DNA of 25,091 nt from JAWLCG01 sp041687295. Lineage in GTDB: Bacteria; Planctomycetota; Phycisphaerae; SM23-33; FEN-1343. The stretch lies in assembly GCA_041687295.1 (NCBI GenBank), contig JAWLCG010000022.1, forward strand, positions 1 through 25,091, in the 5' to 3' direction. Under the pieces are notes generated by a model that did no database searches, had not been told where the DNA came from, and saw only the letters and a list, made by a program, of their open reading frames with translations. A program made the position numbers and the translations under genes. The number at the start of each line of letters is the position of its first letter. Position 1 is the stretch's first letter. Positions 6,537 to 15,913 of this stretch are shown in pieces.

Positions 6537-9500
6537 ATGACCAAGGTGAACGGAGGCGAACGCATCAGCCTTTGGGGGAGAACCGCCAGAGCCGTCTGTC
6601 TGCTGCTGCCCGTCCTGGCGGTGCTGGGCGGGTGTGGCAGCGCGACGGCGCAATCCGCTGGCGGAACCTTCGAGCCCCGCACGCCCGAGCGTGACCGGTG
6701 GTCGTGGAATCAGCACCATGCCCGGGCGACAGCGCAGGGGCAGTTGGAGTGGGCGCCCAGGCCATTCGCGTTCACGCCGGGCGAGTCGGTACGGTATATC
6801 GACTACGAAGGCGGCGATGACGCCAACGACGGCCTGAGCACCCAGACGCCCTGGCAGCACCACCCCTGGGACCCCAACGCCGCCGGCCAAGCCGCGCGGG
6901 CACAGGGCGTGCACACGTTCGTCTTCAAGCGCGGCAGCGTCTACCGCGGCAGCCTCATCGCGCAAGGCTCCGGCACGCCGGACGAGCCGATCCGCCTGAC
7001 CAGCGATCCTGACTGGGGCCAGGGCGAGGCCGTCATCCAGGGCTCGGTCCACGTGACCGGCTGGACGCGCGGCGCCGCCCATCCGGACATCCCCCAGGGC
7101 GAGCGCGTCTGGTACGCCGACCTGGACTTCGCCCCGCGCAACGTCTTCGTGGTCGATGGCGAGCAGGTCCGACGGCTGCACCTGGCGCGGACGCCCAACT
7201 GGGAGGTCTCCGACCCGGATGACCCCAAGAGCGAGTGGTGGACCTGGGACCAGCCCGAATGGTGGCGGGGGCTCTGGACGATCGAGACCCAGGCCGGGCC
7301 CCGGCACATGGGCATCAGCAAGCACTTCACCGAGGACGTCGACCACTACGTCGGGGCCGTCCTGCGGACCGAGTACGGCAACGTGATGGGCACGCCATAC
7401 CCCACGCGGGTGGAGGCCTTCGAGCCGGCGGAGGACTACGTCAGTCGCGAGGACCTCAATGAGGACTGGCGCTGGAATGACATCGAAGGCCGCCGCGGCG
7501 TGGTCTTCCAGGGCATGTGGTACGGCGACTCGACGAACATCCGCGAGAACCATCGCTTCTACCTCGAGGACAAGCCCCACTACCTCGACTCGGCCGGCGA
7601 GTTCTGGTTCGACCGCCGCGACGACGGCGGCGGTCGGCTGTACGTGCGCCTGCCCGACGACCGCGACCCCAACACCGCCCAGGTCGAGGCCGCCCGGCAC
7701 ATCCACCTGCTGCAGGACCGGGCCTCGCACGAGACGCCTGCCGAGGTGCACATCCTCTCGCCCGAGCAGGTCCGCGCCCTTACGACCGACGGCGTCAGCC
7801 ACCTGGAGGTCAGTGGGCTGAGCTTCCGCTTCACCAACACCCACTGGGACCTGACGCTGCAGATGTGGGGCCATGAGGACGTGGCCAATGGGGCGATCCA
7901 GTTCCGCGGCTCGGGCGAGGGCATCCGCATCGCCAACAACACCTTCGAGCACGTGGCGATGGCCGTGCGCGTGGCCATGATCAACGACCGCTGCCGCATG
8001 ACTGACCTGGAGGTCGTTGACAACAGGATCAGCTACCTCGACCACGGCGCGATCGGCATCGCCGACCGCGGCAACCGCGGACACATGGGTGACGTCCGGA
8101 TCCTGCGCAACCGCCTGCACGAGGTGGGTCTGCGGGCCTATCGCAACTCGCATGGCCACGCCATCACGGTGGGCCATCCCGAGACCATGGAGATCGCCGG
8201 CAACGTCCTCACGCGGATGCATGGCGCGGGCATCCTGGTCAACGGCGGCAAGGGCAGCAGCAGCGCGGCCGACCGGCCGCTGGCGCGCAACCTGATCTAC
8301 AACAACAGCGTGATCGACTCGCTGCTGCAGGCCGACGACTGGGGCGGCATCGCCACCTGGCAGGGCGGGCCGTGGTACGTGTACAACAACATTTCGGGCA
8401 ACCCCGTCGGCCTGAAGTACACGGGCATGTCCCGCGACGGCTACGCCTACTACCAGGACGGGGGCTTCAAGAACTACCTGTTCAACAACGTCGCCTGGGG
8501 CCGGCCCATCACGATCAACGGCCGGGAGATTCCGGCCCAGGGCGCCTTTTACCAGGCCGTGCCGACGATTCTGAACCACTACTTCAATAACACCCTGCAC
8601 GGGTTCGCCATGGGCTCGGGCTGGTCGCCCGCTGGGGGCCGGCAGCTCCACCTGGGCAACGTGTGGATGGACATCCACGGGGAGGTCTTCAACCACGGCC
8701 GGCAGAAGGAGGACGCCCAGGCCGAGTATCGCGACTACCTGCACTCCACGATCGGGTATGGGCACAACGTCTTCCGCAACGTCGGGAGCATCGGCACGCT
8801 GGAGGGCACCGGCTACGGCCGGCGCGACACGGTCGAGGGCTTCCGCGCCATCGCCGAGGAGTTCGGCCTCTGGGCCCGCGACGTGGGCATCGCGGCCGAC
8901 GGGCCGCTGTTCGGCGACAGCGCGTCGCGGGACTACCGCCCCCAGGCGGGCTCGGCGGTCATCGACCGCGGCGTGCGGCTGTTCGTGCCGTGGGGCCTGT
9001 CAGCGATGGTGGGCGAGTGGAACTTCCGCCGCAACAACGCCGACCCGACCGTCGTCATCGACGAGCACTGGTACATGACCCCTTACCACGTGGACCGTTT
9101 CCAGTACCGCAACAAGCCCACGTACAACCTCAAGGCCGTCAACGTGACCGCCGAGGACTACACGCAGGGCCCCCTGGAGGACTGGACCGACTCGGCCCTG
9201 TCGTTCAACGGGCAGGACCAGTACGCCTTCATCAGCCACGAGGAGATGACGGCTCCCCACGAGTACCGCTTCGGCAACGAGCAGCACGTCGTGCAGGGGG
9301 CCGACCTCGCCACGCCGGACATCCACCAGTCCAACATGCTGGTGGAGGTCTACTTCCGCACCGAGCCGGGCCACACCGACGGCGTGCTGGTCGCCAAGAG
9401 CGACGGGCGGGCCGGCTACACCCTCGCGGTGAACGGGCAGGGGACGCTCACCTTCCGCCTCGGCGCGGACGGGCAGACCCACCAGATCGTCAGCCCGGTC

Positions 9501-9854
9501 CCGGTCAACGACGGGCAGTGGCGGCACGTGGTGGCGGAGCTTGACCGCCAGGGCGGCCAGGCGCGGATCTACGTGGACGGCCGGCTGACGACGGAGGAGG
9601 CGGTCAACCTGCCAAACGGCGCGTCGCTTTCCAACGACGGTGACCTGACCGTGGGTCGGGGGCCCGAAGGCGGGTTCTTCGCCGGCGAGGTCGACTTCCT
9701 GCGCATCGCCCGCGGCACGTTTGCCGACGCGAGGACGTCGATCGAGGAGCTCTACGACTGGCAGTTCGACGGCCCGTTCCTGCGCGACTTCATGGGCCAA
9801 GAGCCGACCGGCGACCGCCGCGACGCCGGGGCCTTCGAATTCGTGGCCGACTGA
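6537..9854 (+). CDS. Secreted beta-helix lipoprotein 1 with C-terminal LamG-like domain
   Basis: An 1105-residue protein. The N-terminus is a lipoprotein signal: Arg residues, a hydrophobic run (VCLLLPVLAV) and the lipobox L-G-G-C33, so it is probably membrane-anchored outside the cytoplasm. Residues about 80-110 contain YIDYEGGDDANDGLS, the entry motif typical of right-handed parallel beta-helix carbohydrate enzymes. Repeated N-N/N-R turns (IANNTF, VVDNRI, ILRNRL, IAGNVL, LIYNNS) from about 415 to 640 form the helix. Residues about 930-1070 form a LamG/concanavalin-like sandwich (VEVYFRTEPG, WRHVVAELDR, IYVDGRL). Motifs DDWGGI..WQGGP and YYQDGGFKNYLFNN are conserved in the paralog at 12583-15888 and may include catalytic acids. 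A polysaccharide lyase or glycosidase role is inferred; no named CAZy family can be assigned by eye. A heparinase-like gene follows after 254 bp. Confidence 0.85.
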   Translation: MTKVNGGERISLWGRTARAVCLLLPVLAVLGGCGSATAQSAGGTFEPRTPERDRWSWNQHHARATAQGQLEWAPRPFAFTPGESVRYIDYEGGDDANDGLSTQTPWQHHPWDPNAAGQAARAQGVHTFVFKRGSVYRGSLIAQGSGTPDEPIRLTSDPDWGQGEAVIQGSVHVTGWTRGAAHPDIPQGERVWYADLDFAPRNVFVVDGEQVRRLHLARTPNWEVSDPDDPKSEWWTWDQPEWWRGLWTIETQAGPRHMGISKHFTEDVDHYVGAVLRTEYGNVMGTPYPTRVEAFEPAEDYVSREDLNEDWRWNDIEGRRGVVFQGMWYGDSTNIRENHRFYLEDKPHYLDSAGEFWFDRRDDGGGRLYVRLPDDRDPNTAQVEAARHIHLLQDRASHETPAEVHILSPEQVRALTTDGVSHLEVSGLSFRFTNTHWDLTLQMWGHEDVANGAIQFRGSGEGIRIANNTFEHVAMAVRVAMINDRCRMTDLEVVDNRISYLDHGAIGIADRGNRGHMGDVRILRNRLHEVGLRAYRNSHGHAITVGHPETMEIAGNVLTRMHGAGILVNGGKGSSSAADRPLARNLIYNNSVIDSLLQADDWGGIATWQGGPWYVYNNISGNPVGLKYTGMSRDGYAYYQDGGFKNYLFNNVAWGRPITINGREIPAQGAFYQAVPTILNHYFNNTLHGFAMGSGWSPAGGRQLHLGNVWMDIHGEVFNHGRQKEDAQAEYRDYLHSTIGYGHNVFRNVGSIGTLEGTGYGRRDTVEGFRAIAEEFGLWARDVGIAADGPLFGDSASRDYRPQAGSAVIDRGVRLFVPWGLSAMVGEWNFRRNNADPTVVIDEHWYMTPYHVDRFQYRNKPTYNLKAVNVTAEDYTQGPLEDWTDSALSFNGQDQYAFISHEEMTAPHEYRFGNEQHVVQGADLATPDIHQSNMLVEVYFRTEPGHTDGVLVAKSDGRAGYTLAVNGQGTLTFRLGADGQTHQIVSPVPVNDGQWRHVVAELDRQGGQARIYVDGRLTTEEAVNLPNGASLSNDGDLTVGRGPEGGFFAGEVDFLRIARGTFADARTSIEELYDWQFDGPFLRDFMGQEPTGDRRDAGAFEFVAD

Positions 9855-9893
9855 CCCGCCGTCGGACGAAGCCTCGTGGCCACAGGAGAAACC

Positions 9894-9931
9894 CACGGAG
9901 CCGGCGGACACATGCGTCCGTCGGCTCCGTG
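9894..9931 (+). terminator. Strong 16-bp stem-loop after beta-helix gene 1
   Basis: The arms 9894-9909 and 9916-9931 pair over 16 positions with one G.U, closing a 6-nt loop (ACATGC). It begins 40 bp after the stop codon. No T-run follows, so it is either a non-canonical terminator or an mRNA 3'-end stabilizer that uncouples expression of the upstream and downstream genes. Confidence 0.55.
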
Positions 9932-10108
9932 CCTGCGGCGACTGTCTTGACGAAGAGGCAGTCGGCCCGGCGGACCACCACCATTTGCCAGCCTGGAATC
10001 TCCAGCGGGCTGACGCCGGCAAGACGACGAGGACTCGCTCGTAGCCCACCAATGGTTTCTGCGGTGGGGCCTGAGGAGTCCACTGTCGTCCTGTGAGGAG
10101 TTCATCGC

Positions 10109-12091
10109 ATGATTCGCCATATGCTGCCAATTGTACTGGTGGCCTTGCCGGCGCTGCTGGTGGTGTGCGCCCTCGCGGTCGCTCGGGCTGAGCCCCCGGC
10201 TCAGCACCCGTATCTGTTCTTCAGTGCGGAGGACGTGCCAGCCCTCCGCGAGCGGGTGCAGCGGCCCCCGTTCCTGCCCCGGTGGCAGCGTCTGCAGCAG
10301 GTCGCGAACGGCTTGCTGGAAAGCCCGCCAGCGCAACACCAGCGCATGAACTTGGGCAACGCGGGGCTGCTGGCGTTTGCCTACGTCATCACGGAGGATG
10401 AGCGGTACGCCCGGCGTGCGATCGAGGAGGCGCTGTACGTGGCCTCGGTCGAGCGGTGGGAATACGGGTATCGGTGGAACCGCGGAGCGGACCTGACCAT
10501 TTCGGAGCGCAGCCTGGCGGTGGCGCTGGTGTACGACTGGTGCCACGACGCGATGACCGACGCCCAGCGGCGCACGCTGCGCGACGCGCTGCTGCAGAAG
10601 GGGGTGGAGGCCTACCTGCGGTCGCTCGAGCCCGGACGGCTGGACTGGTGGGTCGGTCACGAGGTCAACAACTGGCGCGGCGTTTGCCACGGGTCCGCAG
10701 GCGTGGCGGCTTTGGCGCTGTACCACGAATCGCCGCGGGCCCGTGAGGCGGCCCGGGCAGCCTACGAGCACGTGCCGGCCTTGCTCCGCCAGGTGATCCT
10801 CGAGGATGGCGGCGGCCATGAGGGCGTGGGCTACTACAATTACGGCGTGGTGTATGCGACGTATGCGGCGGCTGCCCAGCAGCGATTCTTCGGCGGCCAT
10901 GACGCGCTGTTCGCAGAGCTGGCGCGGCAGCGGCTGGCCGGCTACTGGGACCTCTATATGCAGGGCCCCGATCTGTACTACGCCAACATCAGCCGCATGG
11001 GCGGCAGGTGGCAGGCGGGCCTGTGGTCGCAGACCGGGCGGTCAGAGGGCGGGCCCCACAGCGCGCTGGCGGCCTTCTACGAATCGCACGTGCCCGGCGG
11101 TGACGACCTGCTGCGCTGGGCTGCGGACAACGGGGGGCAGCGTTTCTACTGGCGAGGTGTGTCCCCATTCTTCTTCCTCTGGCGCAGCGATCGGCCGAGT
11201 CTCTTCCAGCAGCCTCGCCCGCCGCTGCAGCCGGCGGTGCTGTTCCGAGGGGCGGGCCATGCCATCTTCCAGTCTGACAGTCTGTGGCTTGCCTACAGCG
11301 GTGGCCGCGTTCATACCGCCGAGGACCTCGGCGCGTTCGTGCTGGTCGCCGGGCAGGAGCGGCTGATCCACCTGCCACCGGATCGAGAACACACCGCCGC
11401 CGGCCTGCAGTCGACTGTGCTGGTCAACGGCCAAGGCCAGGTACGCGGGGCCCAGGGCCGTTACACCCACTTCGGCTTCGGCCCTGGCTTCCACTACCTT
11501 GCCTCGGACCTCGTAGACGCCTATCCCCGGACGCCCCTGCGCCGGTTCGTGCGCCACGTGGTAATAGTGGGCGGGCGCTACGTAGTGCTGCTGGACGATC
11601 TGGTCGCCGATGAGCCAGCCGCTTTCGAGGCGCGCCTGCAGAGCGTCCGCGACGTGGCCGTCGGCGAGACCGGCGGCATGGTGCTTGGCCGGCGGCACGC
11701 CCTGCACGTGCTGAGCCCGGGCTTCGACAGCGTTGTCTGCGAGACAGGCCAAAGCCTCAGCCCAAAGCAGAACTGTCTCCGCTTGAGACCCGCCCATCTG
11801 GTTGCCAGCCAGGCCATGGTCACGATTCTCTATCCCACTGCGGTTGGCGAGCACGCGCCACAGGCGCAGACCACCCCCGATGGCACGCTCCGCGTTACGC
11901 ACGCCGACGGCACGGTGGACGAACTGGTCTTCCGCGAAGCCCCAGAAGGTTGGAGGCTGATGACGGTCAATGGCGAGGGTACGGCTGGCCTGTCGATGCC
12001 GGAGGGGCGCAGCCTGGTGCCCCTCCGCCTCGACGATGGCACCAAGCCGCTTGACGACGTCCCCAGTTGGCTCACCGTGTCGCCTCGTTGA
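10109..12091 (+). CDS. Heparinase II/III-like polysaccharide lyase, secreted
   Basis: A 660-residue protein with a type I signal peptide (hydrophobic VLVALPALLVVCALAV, likely cleavage after ARA27). TGAGGAG at 10094-10100 sits 8 nt before the ATG. The first half (about 30-350) is a helical toroid with WWVGHEVNNWRGVCHGSAG and EDGGGHEGVGYYNYGV, matching the N..W..CH.. and EG.GY..Y regions that carry the catalytic His and Tyr of heparinase II-type lyases. The second half is a beta-sandwich with GRVHTAEDLGAFVLVAGQE, the counterpart of the H.D..SF.L heparinase II/III C-terminal motif. Such enzymes cleave uronate-containing chains (heparin, heparan, alginate, ulvan-like) by beta-elimination; which one cannot be told here. 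The length matches heparinase III-type proteins. It lies between two paralogous beta-helix genes, suggesting joint attack on one polymer outside the cytoplasm. Confidence 0.75.
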   Translation: MIRHMLPIVLVALPALLVVCALAVARAEPPAQHPYLFFSAEDVPALRERVQRPPFLPRWQRLQQVANGLLESPPAQHQRMNLGNAGLLAFAYVITEDERYARRAIEEALYVASVERWEYGYRWNRGADLTISERSLAVALVYDWCHDAMTDAQRRTLRDALLQKGVEAYLRSLEPGRLDWWVGHEVNNWRGVCHGSAGVAALALYHESPRAREAARAAYEHVPALLRQVILEDGGGHEGVGYYNYGVVYATYAAAAQQRFFGGHDALFAELARQRLAGYWDLYMQGPDLYYANISRMGGRWQAGLWSQTGRSEGGPHSALAAFYESHVPGGDDLLRWAADNGGQRFYWRGVSPFFFLWRSDRPSLFQQPRPPLQPAVLFRGAGHAIFQSDSLWLAYSGGRVHTAEDLGAFVLVAGQERLIHLPPDREHTAAGLQSTVLVNGQGQVRGAQGRYTHFGFGPGFHYLASDLVDAYPRTPLRRFVRHVVIVGGRYVVLLDDLVADEPAAFEARLQSVRDVAVGETGGMVLGRRHALHVLSPGFDSVVCETGQSLSPKQNCLRLRPAHLVASQAMVTILYPTAVGEHAPQAQTTPDGTLRVTHADGTVDELVFREAPEGWRLMTVNGEGTAGLSMPEGRSLVPLRLDDGTKPLDDVPSWLTVSPR

Positions 12092-12343
12092 CCGTTTGGC
12101 GGTTGCGTGTGGCCAATGGATTCTGCCGCGCTGCAGCTATCAGGGACTGAGGTGGGTCGTGCGACTGGCCGGCGGGCCCCGCGGGGCTCAAGTGTAGCGG
12201 CCAGCCACCCCATGCCCAAGCGGTCGCAGTCGCACCCGGGGTTCCTGCATCACCCATCACTGCTGCGGTTTACTGAGACTACTGCTGGACGACCCGAGAT
12301 CGGCGTGCAGGTGTCCAATCCCCTGCAGACGAAGGAAGACGAC

Positions 12344-12472
12344 GTGGAGCCCGAGAACCTCATCCGGTTTCTCCAGAAGGCCCGCGGGGCCGGCAGTCGT
12401 GATGCTGCCGACCTTTTGCGGAATCCTGCCATTCGGCCTTATCGCCATTGCATGAACCGGCCAAGGCAGTAG
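12344..12472 (+). CDS. Doubtful small ORF (42 residues), unknown
   Basis: A GTG at 12344 is preceded by GAAGGAAG and opens a frame beginning VEPENLIRFLQKARGAGSRD and ending at TAG 12470-12472. It contains an amphipathic-looking start and no domain I recognise. It could be a leader peptide, a remnant or chance; I lean toward chance or remnant. Confidence 0.15.
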   Translation: MEPENLIRFLQKARGAGSRDAADLLRNPAIRPYRHCMNRPRQ

Positions 12473-12502
12473 GCTGGTACACGTAGCCTAAGAGTATCCT
12501 GG

Positions 12503-12516
12503 CCGGACCGGTCCGG
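12503..12516. promoter_or_regulatory. 14-bp perfect palindrome, possible operator upstream of beta-helix gene 2
   Basis: CCGGACCGGTCCGG is its own reverse complement and lies 66 bp before the GTG start at 12583. The position would suit an operator or a factor-binding dyad in the promoter region. In GC-rich DNA such palindromes can arise by chance. Confidence 0.25.
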
Positions 12517-12582
12517 GACGACCCGGCTCAAGAGTCTGGGCTATGCGGATCCACTGGATTCTATCGCAACGGGAGGCGCATC

Positions 12583-15500
12583 GTGACTCAGACGCACATC
12601 GGGAACATCGGCCGGCGGTCGATCCTCATCTTCATGGTCGTGACGTGCGGAGTCCTGGCGGCCGCGGGCCAAGGACCCTACTCATGGCAGCAGCCGCACG
12701 CGGAGGTCCTGCCCGAAGGCGACCTCGAATGGGCGCCGCGGCCCCATGTTTTCGAAGCCGGTGACGTGGTGTACCACATCGATCCCGAAAACGGCGATGA
12801 TGCCAATCCAGGGACACGTGAAGCACCCTGGATGCACCATCCATGGGATGCCCGCGCCACCGACGAAGCCGCCGCCGCTTCAGGGCCTGCCACCTATGTC
12901 TTCAAGGGGGGCACGGTGTATCGGGGCAAGCTCCTGGGAACCGAATCCGGCGAGCCGGGCAATCCCATCCGCCTGACGTACGACCCTTCGTGGGGCGATG
13001 GAACGCCGCCTCGCGTTTTCGGTTCGAAGCGCGTGCCCGGCACCTGGCGGCGGGCCGACGCGGCCTCCGCGCCGCGCATTCCCGAACCGGAAACGGTCTG
13101 GTACGTCGATCTGCCGGAAGACTTCGATTCCGGCGCGCCCGATACCCGCCTGAGCAACCTCTGGGTAACGGACGCGGAGGGCGGGTTCGTTCGCCTGCAC
13201 ATCGCCCGCGACCCGAACCACAATGTCACGGACCTCAACTATCCCCTGCAACACTGGCAGCGATGGGAAGCCTTTGACGGCACCCTCCGAGAGGGCTACC
13301 TTCTGGATTCCCGCCGCGCGGGAAAGCCCGAAGACTTCTTCGACGGCGCAAGAATCTACACCCAGCACCGCGGGTTGATGGGAACGCCGCACCTGGTCCA
13401 GGTGCGGGACTACGACCCGCAGCGGGGCGGTTTCAAGGTCAACACCCCCGGCGGCGGCTCGCTGCGCTGGCCCCCCGATGGCCAAGGCGTCCACACCTAC
13501 ACGCGCGACATCCGCTACTTTATCGAGCGTGTGCCCGACTTTCTGGACGCCCCCTACGAGTACTACTTCGACGCCGACGGCCCGCACCCGAACCGCCTGT
13601 ACGTGCGCCTTCCGAGTGGCGAGTCGCCCAACGACCTCGTTTTCGAGGCGGGCGTCGTCCGCTCGCCCATCGAGCTGCGGGATGTGGCCCATGTGGAAAT
13701 CAGCGGGCTGAGTTTCTCGTTCAACAACGAAGACGACGGCACCTACGACTATCCGTGGTATGTCGGTGTCGGGGCCATGATCCGGGTGATCGGCGACAGT
13801 TCGGAAGTCACCATCCGCAACAACCGTTTCCACCACGTGGTGTGCGCCGTCTCGGCCTTCCCCCGCCCCTGGTCAGGCCAATCCGGGGCCGCCCGGCTCT
13901 TCAGCCTCGAACTGGGCCAGTTCCGCGACGACCACATGGAGAACATCCGCGTGACGGACAACGACATCCGCCACAGCCTGGCGTTCTCGGCCATCACGAT
14001 CAACGGCAGGTCCAGCAGTTACAGCAGTCCAGATCGCAAGCCCGGGCGCCTCGGCCACGTGGAGGTGCTCCGCAACCGGGTCGTGGATTCCGGTTCGCGG
14101 CCTGGCAAGTCTCCGTCGAGCCCAATGCCCGCAATCGCCGTCTCCGGGATCCGCAGCGCCCATATTGCCGGTAACGTCGTCGATACCTCCTGGGGCGCCG
14201 GGATCTTTACCCTCGGCGGCAAACACAGCGGCGGATTCGAGGAAGTGCCCCTCGTCCGCATCATCATCCACCACAACAAACTCGAGAACCTGATGCTTGC
14301 CAACAACGACTACGGCGGGCTCGAGCACTTCCAGGGCGGGCCGGTCTACCAGTACAGCAACGTCATCCGCAATGTCGTCGGCACGACTACCTTCACCGGC
14401 ACGGAACTCGGATATGCGTTCTACTGGGATGGCGGATTCAAGCTCTACGGTTTCAACAACATCCTCTCCGGACGCGTTGATCCGGATAACCCGGACTACT
14501 ACTCGCACGGCGCCTTCTGGACGGTCTTCGGGTTCCTCAACAACTTCTGGAACAACACCATTTACCGCTTCGACATGGGCACCGGGGGCAGTTCCGGCAA
14601 TCGTTCAGCCGTCCTCGGCAACGTGATGATGGACATGAAGAACGCCTTTATCGCGCAAAACCGGCCCGGCGACGTCTCCCAGCTCGGCGGCGGGGACACC
14701 GGCGAGCAGGGGCGATCGGGCGTGGCCTCGATGGCGTACGGGGCGAACGTCTTTCACGGTCAGCCGCAGGGCGGGGCGGCCGGCAGGTTCGGCTACGTCG
14801 GAGGCAGCGCGCCCGGTTCTCGCTTCAACCAGGCGGAGGTGTACGGCGGCGACACTCTGGAGGAGCTGTCGGAAAAGCTGTCGTTGCTTGGGGCCCGCGA
14901 CAGCTCGCTCGGCGTGCATACGGACACCCCGCCGCTGGTCGATCCCGCCAACGGGCAGTTCCAGCCCCGGCCGGGTTCGGACGTGCGCGACATGGGCGTC
15001 AAGTTCTTCGTTCCCTGGGCGCTCGCCCGCGTTGTGGGCGAATGGAGCTTCCAGCCAAGTCCCGGCGACCCCGCCGTCGTTACCGGCGAGCACTTCTACA
15101 TGAGCGAGGATCTCATCGAACGCTCGATGTACTACTTCGTGCCGCGCCATCACCTGCGCCTCAACGACGCTACCATGGAGGACTACGTCGACGGCCCGCT
15201 GGAAGACTGGACGCGCGGCGCACTGCGGTTTGACGGCACCCGCTTCGCGATCCTGACCGACGCCGAACAGAAGGCGCCCTACTCCTATCGGATCGGCAAC
15301 GGCCAACTCCAGACCCAGGAGCGACTCGCCCATACCACGCTCGACATGGCGGAGAACAGCTTCCTGATCGAGCTGTTCTTCCGCATCGATCAGTTGGACG
15401 GACCCGCCGGGCTCGTCGGGAAGATGGCCGGAGACGCCGGCTACCAGCTCGCCCTCGACGCTGACGGACGCCTGCGGCTCAACCTCGCGTCGGCCGGTCC

Positions 15501-15888
15501 CGCGTTGGAGGGCCGGGCCACGGTGGCCGGACCGGCGCTTGAACCGGGCCCCTGGCGGCACCTGATCGTCGAGGTGGACCGTTTGGCCCAGCGCGTGCGG
15601 TTCTACATCGATGGCGAACTTGCCAGTCAGTCCCGGCTCGGTCTCATGCCTGGCCTTTCCCTGGCCAACGAGGCTGATTTTATCGTCGGCAGGTCTCCCG
15701 CCGAGGGTTACTTCAACGGCGTGATCGACTTCCTCCGCATCTCGCGCGGCACGCTCGCCGACGCAGACACCACCATCGACGAGCTGTACGCCTGGCAGTT
15801 CGACGGGCCGTTCCTGCGGGACTTCACCGGCCGGGCCCCCACGGGCCAGGCCCGCGAGGCCGGCGCAATCGAAGCCGCTGAACAGTAA
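12583..15888 (+). CDS. Secreted beta-helix protein 2 with C-terminal LamG-like domain
   Basis: An 1101-residue paralog of the protein encoded at 6537-9854, with the same domain order. It starts at GTG 12583, 6 nt after GGGAGG. A type I signal peptide is present (RRSILIFMVVTCGVLAAAG); unlike its paralog there is no lipobox, so it may be released rather than anchored. YHIDPENGDDANPG is at about residue 65-80. The beta-helix spans about 366-616 (VTIRNNRF, IRVTDNDIRH, VEVLRNRVVD, AHIAGNVVD, IHHNKLEN), and the LamG-like domain about 920-1060 (WRHLIVEVDR, FYIDGEL). The motifs NDYGGLEHFQGGP and YAFYWDGGFK align with those of paralog 1. Both proteins end in W(Q)FDGPFLRDF.G..PTG...AGA.E. The role is probably endo-attack on a polysaccharide. 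Sulfatase 3 begins 25 bp downstream, so the two are probably co-transcribed. Confidence 0.85.
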   Translation: MTQTHIGNIGRRSILIFMVVTCGVLAAAGQGPYSWQQPHAEVLPEGDLEWAPRPHVFEAGDVVYHIDPENGDDANPGTREAPWMHHPWDARATDEAAAASGPATYVFKGGTVYRGKLLGTESGEPGNPIRLTYDPSWGDGTPPRVFGSKRVPGTWRRADAASAPRIPEPETVWYVDLPEDFDSGAPDTRLSNLWVTDAEGGFVRLHIARDPNHNVTDLNYPLQHWQRWEAFDGTLREGYLLDSRRAGKPEDFFDGARIYTQHRGLMGTPHLVQVRDYDPQRGGFKVNTPGGGSLRWPPDGQGVHTYTRDIRYFIERVPDFLDAPYEYYFDADGPHPNRLYVRLPSGESPNDLVFEAGVVRSPIELRDVAHVEISGLSFSFNNEDDGTYDYPWYVGVGAMIRVIGDSSEVTIRNNRFHHVVCAVSAFPRPWSGQSGAARLFSLELGQFRDDHMENIRVTDNDIRHSLAFSAITINGRSSSYSSPDRKPGRLGHVEVLRNRVVDSGSRPGKSPSSPMPAIAVSGIRSAHIAGNVVDTSWGAGIFTLGGKHSGGFEEVPLVRIIIHHNKLENLMLANNDYGGLEHFQGGPVYQYSNVIRNVVGTTTFTGTELGYAFYWDGGFKLYGFNNILSGRVDPDNPDYYSHGAFWTVFGFLNNFWNNTIYRFDMGTGGSSGNRSAVLGNVMMDMKNAFIAQNRPGDVSQLGGGDTGEQGRSGVASMAYGANVFHGQPQGGAAGRFGYVGGSAPGSRFNQAEVYGGDTLEELSEKLSLLGARDSSLGVHTDTPPLVDPANGQFQPRPGSDVRDMGVKFFVPWALARVVGEWSFQPSPGDPAVVTGEHFYMSEDLIERSMYYFVPRHHLRLNDATMEDYVDGPLEDWTRGALRFDGTRFAILTDAEQKAPYSYRIGNGQLQTQERLAHTTLDMAENSFLIELFFRIDQLDGPAGLVGKMAGDAGYQLALDADGRLRLNLASAGPALEGRATVAGPALEPGPWRHLIVEVDRLAQRVRFYIDGELASQSRLGLMPGLSLANEADFIVGRSPAEGYFNGVIDFLRISRGTLADADTTIDELYAWQFDGPFLRDFTGRAPTGQAREAGAIEAAEQ

Positions 15889-15913
15889 TGCTGATCTGAA
15901 AGAAGGGCCTCCG

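Larger units (their letters stand above)
12092..12582 (+). other. Intergenic region between lyase and beta-helix gene 2
   Basis: This 491-bp gap holds a GC-rich hairpin GCCCCGCGGGGC at 12176-12187, possibly a terminator for the lyase gene. It also holds a doubtful 42-codon frame (12344-12472) and the perfect palindrome at 12503-12516. GGGAGG at 12571-12576 is the ribosome binding site of the next gene. I see no recognisable gene remnant. Confidence 0.4.

Noticed and set aside
6375..8765. 796-codon open frame on the minus strand opposite beta-helix gene 1
   Set aside because: It is rich in Val/Ala/Arg/His/Pro with no motif and lies antisense to a well-supported gene; long antisense frames are expected at this GC content. 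The same holds for 801-2249 (-), 15824-17542 (-), 18162-19568 (+) and 20366-22072 (-).
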